Assembly (NCBI GenBank): GCA_022710665.1
Contig: JAKLGN010000069.1
Location: forward strand, 1-6,913
Source of the DNA: Methanoregula sp.
GTDB taxonomy: Archaea; Halobacteriota; Methanomicrobia; Methanomicrobiales; Methanospirillaceae
DNA length: 6,913 bases
Direction of reading: 5' to 3'
The notes beneath the pieces were generated by a model, which worked only from the letters and a program-made list of their open reading frames with translations, was not told the origin of the DNA and did no database searches. This document shows, piece after piece, positions 5,398 to 6,913 of the stretch (position 1 is its first letter; each line of letters begins with the position of its first letter). The translations under genes and the position numbers were made by a program.

Positions 5398-6913
5398 TCC
5401 CGAACTCCTGATATGCGTTCTGCAACGCGCGCTCAAACCCTATCCGGTCCTTCTCACTGTTGCTGCTGCCGTACCGGATTTTCTCGTAGTTGCTGACAAA
5501 ACGCGTAAAGAAACTGGCATAATGCTCTCCCGAGCAGTACTCGGTCATTTCCCGGGGCGTGAGCGTCCGGTACCCAAGATGCAGGCCAAGACTCTGGGCA
5601 ATCCTGCCGGCAAGGGTAAGGTATGCCTGCCGCGCTGCCTCAGAAAGCCCGTCTTTAGTCAGTGCAGCCCAGTATTGATCCAGGAGGTTGCTGATCGCTG
5701 CCTGGAAGGCTGCATCTGAACCAGTTTTGCGATCTGCTGTCCGCAGCATCTCCTCGATTCTCTCCTGGATCCGTGCAGCCTCCGTGTTCTCTTTCCGTTT
5801 CGGCAATCGTAACACCCCACCCGCGTCAGCTGCAAGGATTACAAGAACAGCCCCGACCAGAAGAACCGCCATGACCTGGAGAATCCGATCCATGGTTGAG
5901 GGGTCCGGAAGGTTGAAGAGTGGGGCCCATACAGTTACCGGCACATCATCGCTCATGGAGGCGGACAGGGGGAGGTCTCCTGGTGAAAATACCGCCCGCA
6001 GGCTATAACTGCGCGGTGGAAGCGGTAAAAATACAGAGAAGGTTCCGTCCTCGGTTGTTGTGATCTCCCCGCTATCGATGCCGTCAGTAAATATCCGTAC
6101 CGGGGCGTTTCGCACCGGGTAGTTTGCCATCAGGCTCCCGTTGCAGAGCGCCCCGGTCTCCCATCTGTTAACTATGACCGGGGCTGCAGTGAGGGCGATG
6201 GAGGACCCGGTCTCTGGAATTACCAGTTCCCGTCCCACCGATGTGACGTCTCCCGAACGTGCCGTGAGACGGTGCGTGCCTGCCGGAACGCTCCCGATTG
6301 TGTATGCGGTACGGTAGTTTCCCTGCCTGTCGCTTTGAGTTGTCGCAACAATGGTTTCATCGAGAAGGAGGGATACAACCTGTTCTGTTCCCGGCGGATA
6401 GACAACTCCGAAGACCTGAATCGTGTTCCGGTAGGCGGCCGTCTCCGGGTATATATAGAAGGTTATGCCGTCCTCTTGCACAGATGTAGTTTCCGGAACC
6501 GGAAGCTCCTTACCCTCGATCTCTGCCGTAAGGCTTTTTACCCGGGAAAGCGCCTCACGGTACTTACGGGTGTCGAAGCCCAGCCTGGTGCTGATCCCAA
6601 GCACGGTCTCGTGGTCATGCACGTAACGTTCAGCCAGCACCCGTATACCCCTTTGGAGGAGTGCGCTCTGGCGTGCAACCGAGGCCTGTAGCTGCAGGTT
6701 GTTGCGGTTCTCTTCCTGTGCTCCCACCCTCTGCACAGTATCGAAAGCTGTGATCCGGTCCATAAGCTCTGACAGTGTGGAATCCTGTTCTTCCATCGCA
6801 GCGAGGAACGAACCAATCTCCCCGCCATTCAGATCCAGATCGAGCACAAGCCCTTCCAGTGAGGTCAGGCGTTCTTCAGACATGGCAAGCCTGTTCTGTA
6901 CCGCTGTGGAGTC
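5384..6913 (-). CDS. Coiled-coil, Ig-like ectodomain protein with cytoplasmic DUF4129-like tail (5' end outside window)
   Basis: First visible gene of the operon; the N-terminus is missing. The frame is open to the window edge. The first ATG (6883) has no SD or signal peptide, and the ten codons before it continue the helical pattern, so the true start lies further right. Numbering from that ATG (499 residues): 1-125 is predicted coiled coil, rich in Leu, Glu, Gln and Arg; 140-223 and 228-318 look like two Ig-like or carboxypeptidase-regulatory-like beta domains, each with a turn typical of such folds (SDRQGNYRTAYTI, TTEDGTFSVFLPL); 333-353 is one transmembrane helix followed by basic RLPKRK. 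The tail (about 395-490) resembles DUF4129, with YRTLTPREMTEYC and FVSNYEKIRYG. Charges put the tail inside and the large N-terminal part outside, so an upstream signal peptide is expected. A single sequon (N248) is present. The DUF4129 assignment is moderate, from motif and gene context; function is unknown, probably an envelope-facing sensor or scaffold linked to MoxR. Confidence 0.82.
   Translation of the reverse strand, partial: DSTAVQNRLAMSEERLTSLEGLVLDLDLNGGEIGSFLAAMEEQDSTLSELMDRITAFDTVQRVGAQEENRNNLQLQASVARQSALLQRGIRVLAERYVHDHETVLGISTRLGFDTRKYREALSRVKSLTAEIEGKELPVPETTSVQEDGITFYIYPETAAYRNTIQVFGVVYPPGTEQVVSLLLDETIVATTQSDRQGNYRTAYTIGSVPAGTHRLTARSGDVTSVGRELVIPETGSSIALTAAPVIVNRWETGALCNGSLMANYPVRNAPVRIFTDGIDSGEITTTEDGTFSVFLPLPPRSYSLRAVFSPGDLPLSASMSDDVPVTVWAPLFNLPDPSTMDRILQVMAVLLVGAVLVILAADAGGVLRLPKRKENTEAARIQERIEEMLRTADRKTGSDAAFQAAISNLLDQYWAALTKDGLSEAARQAYLTLAGRIAQSLGLHLGYRTLTPREMTEYCSGEHYASFFTRFVSNYEKIRYGSSNSEKDRIGFERALQNAYQEFGSDRY
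5405..5409 (-). promoter_or_regulatory. SD that decides the GTG start of the DUF4350-like gene
   Basis: The minus strand reads AGGAG, then seven bases, then GTG at 5397. This is the best SD near the 5' end of the gene and supports GTG over the in-frame TTG at 5436. The site lies within the last codons of the DUF4129-like gene, so the two genes are likely to be translated together. Confidence 0.65.

Overview
The window looks like chromosomal DNA from a euryarchaeal methanogen, most likely Methanomicrobiales or a relative. This is inference. It rests on a DUF1616-type membrane protein (a family typical of methanogens), Shine-Dalgarno (SD) sites of the GAGGTG type that match the archaeal 16S 3' end, frequent N-x-S/T sequons on predicted outward-facing domains, and moderately high G+C. 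No rRNA, tRNA, CRISPR array, insertion sequence or phage gene is visible. Coding density is close to 100%.

Layout. At the left edge, one plus-strand gene (about 82-1023) encodes a DUF1616-like five-helix membrane protein with a sequon-rich outer domain. The rest (997-6913) is one minus-strand run of six genes, transcribed right to left. In order they are: (1) a DUF4129-like single-pass protein with an outward coiled coil and two probable Ig-like domains, cut by the right window edge; (2) a DUF4350-like protein anchored by a helix at each end; (3) a MoxR-family AAA+ ATPase; (4) a DUF58 protein with a degenerate von Willebrand A (VWA)-like domain; (5) a small multi-helix membrane protein; (6) a two-helix protein with a cysteine-rich C-terminal region. 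Successive genes overlap by 14 and 4 nt (twice) or are separated by 5-6 nt, and most starts have a good SD, so they almost certainly form one operon. Its promoter lies beyond the right edge. The last minus-strand gene ends inside the 3' end of the DUF1616 gene, so the two stop-to-stop transcripts overlap by 27 bp.

How the genes may work together. MoxR ATPases are commonly paired with VWA-domain partners and act as chaperone-like remodelling machines. Here the ATPase and DUF58 protein would act at the inner face of the membrane. The DUF4129-like and DUF4350-like proteins would supply domains on the outer face, and the two terminal proteins would be lineage-specific membrane components. A role in assembling or maintaining the cell envelope is plausible but not shown by the sequence. 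The points most worth following are the loss of the VWA metal-site serines in the DUF58 protein, the large coiled-coil/Ig-like ectodomain fused to a DUF4129-like tail, the two unrecognised terminal genes (one with a Cys-rich cluster), and the conserved four-gene core shared, from memory, with actinobacterial moxR2-type loci.
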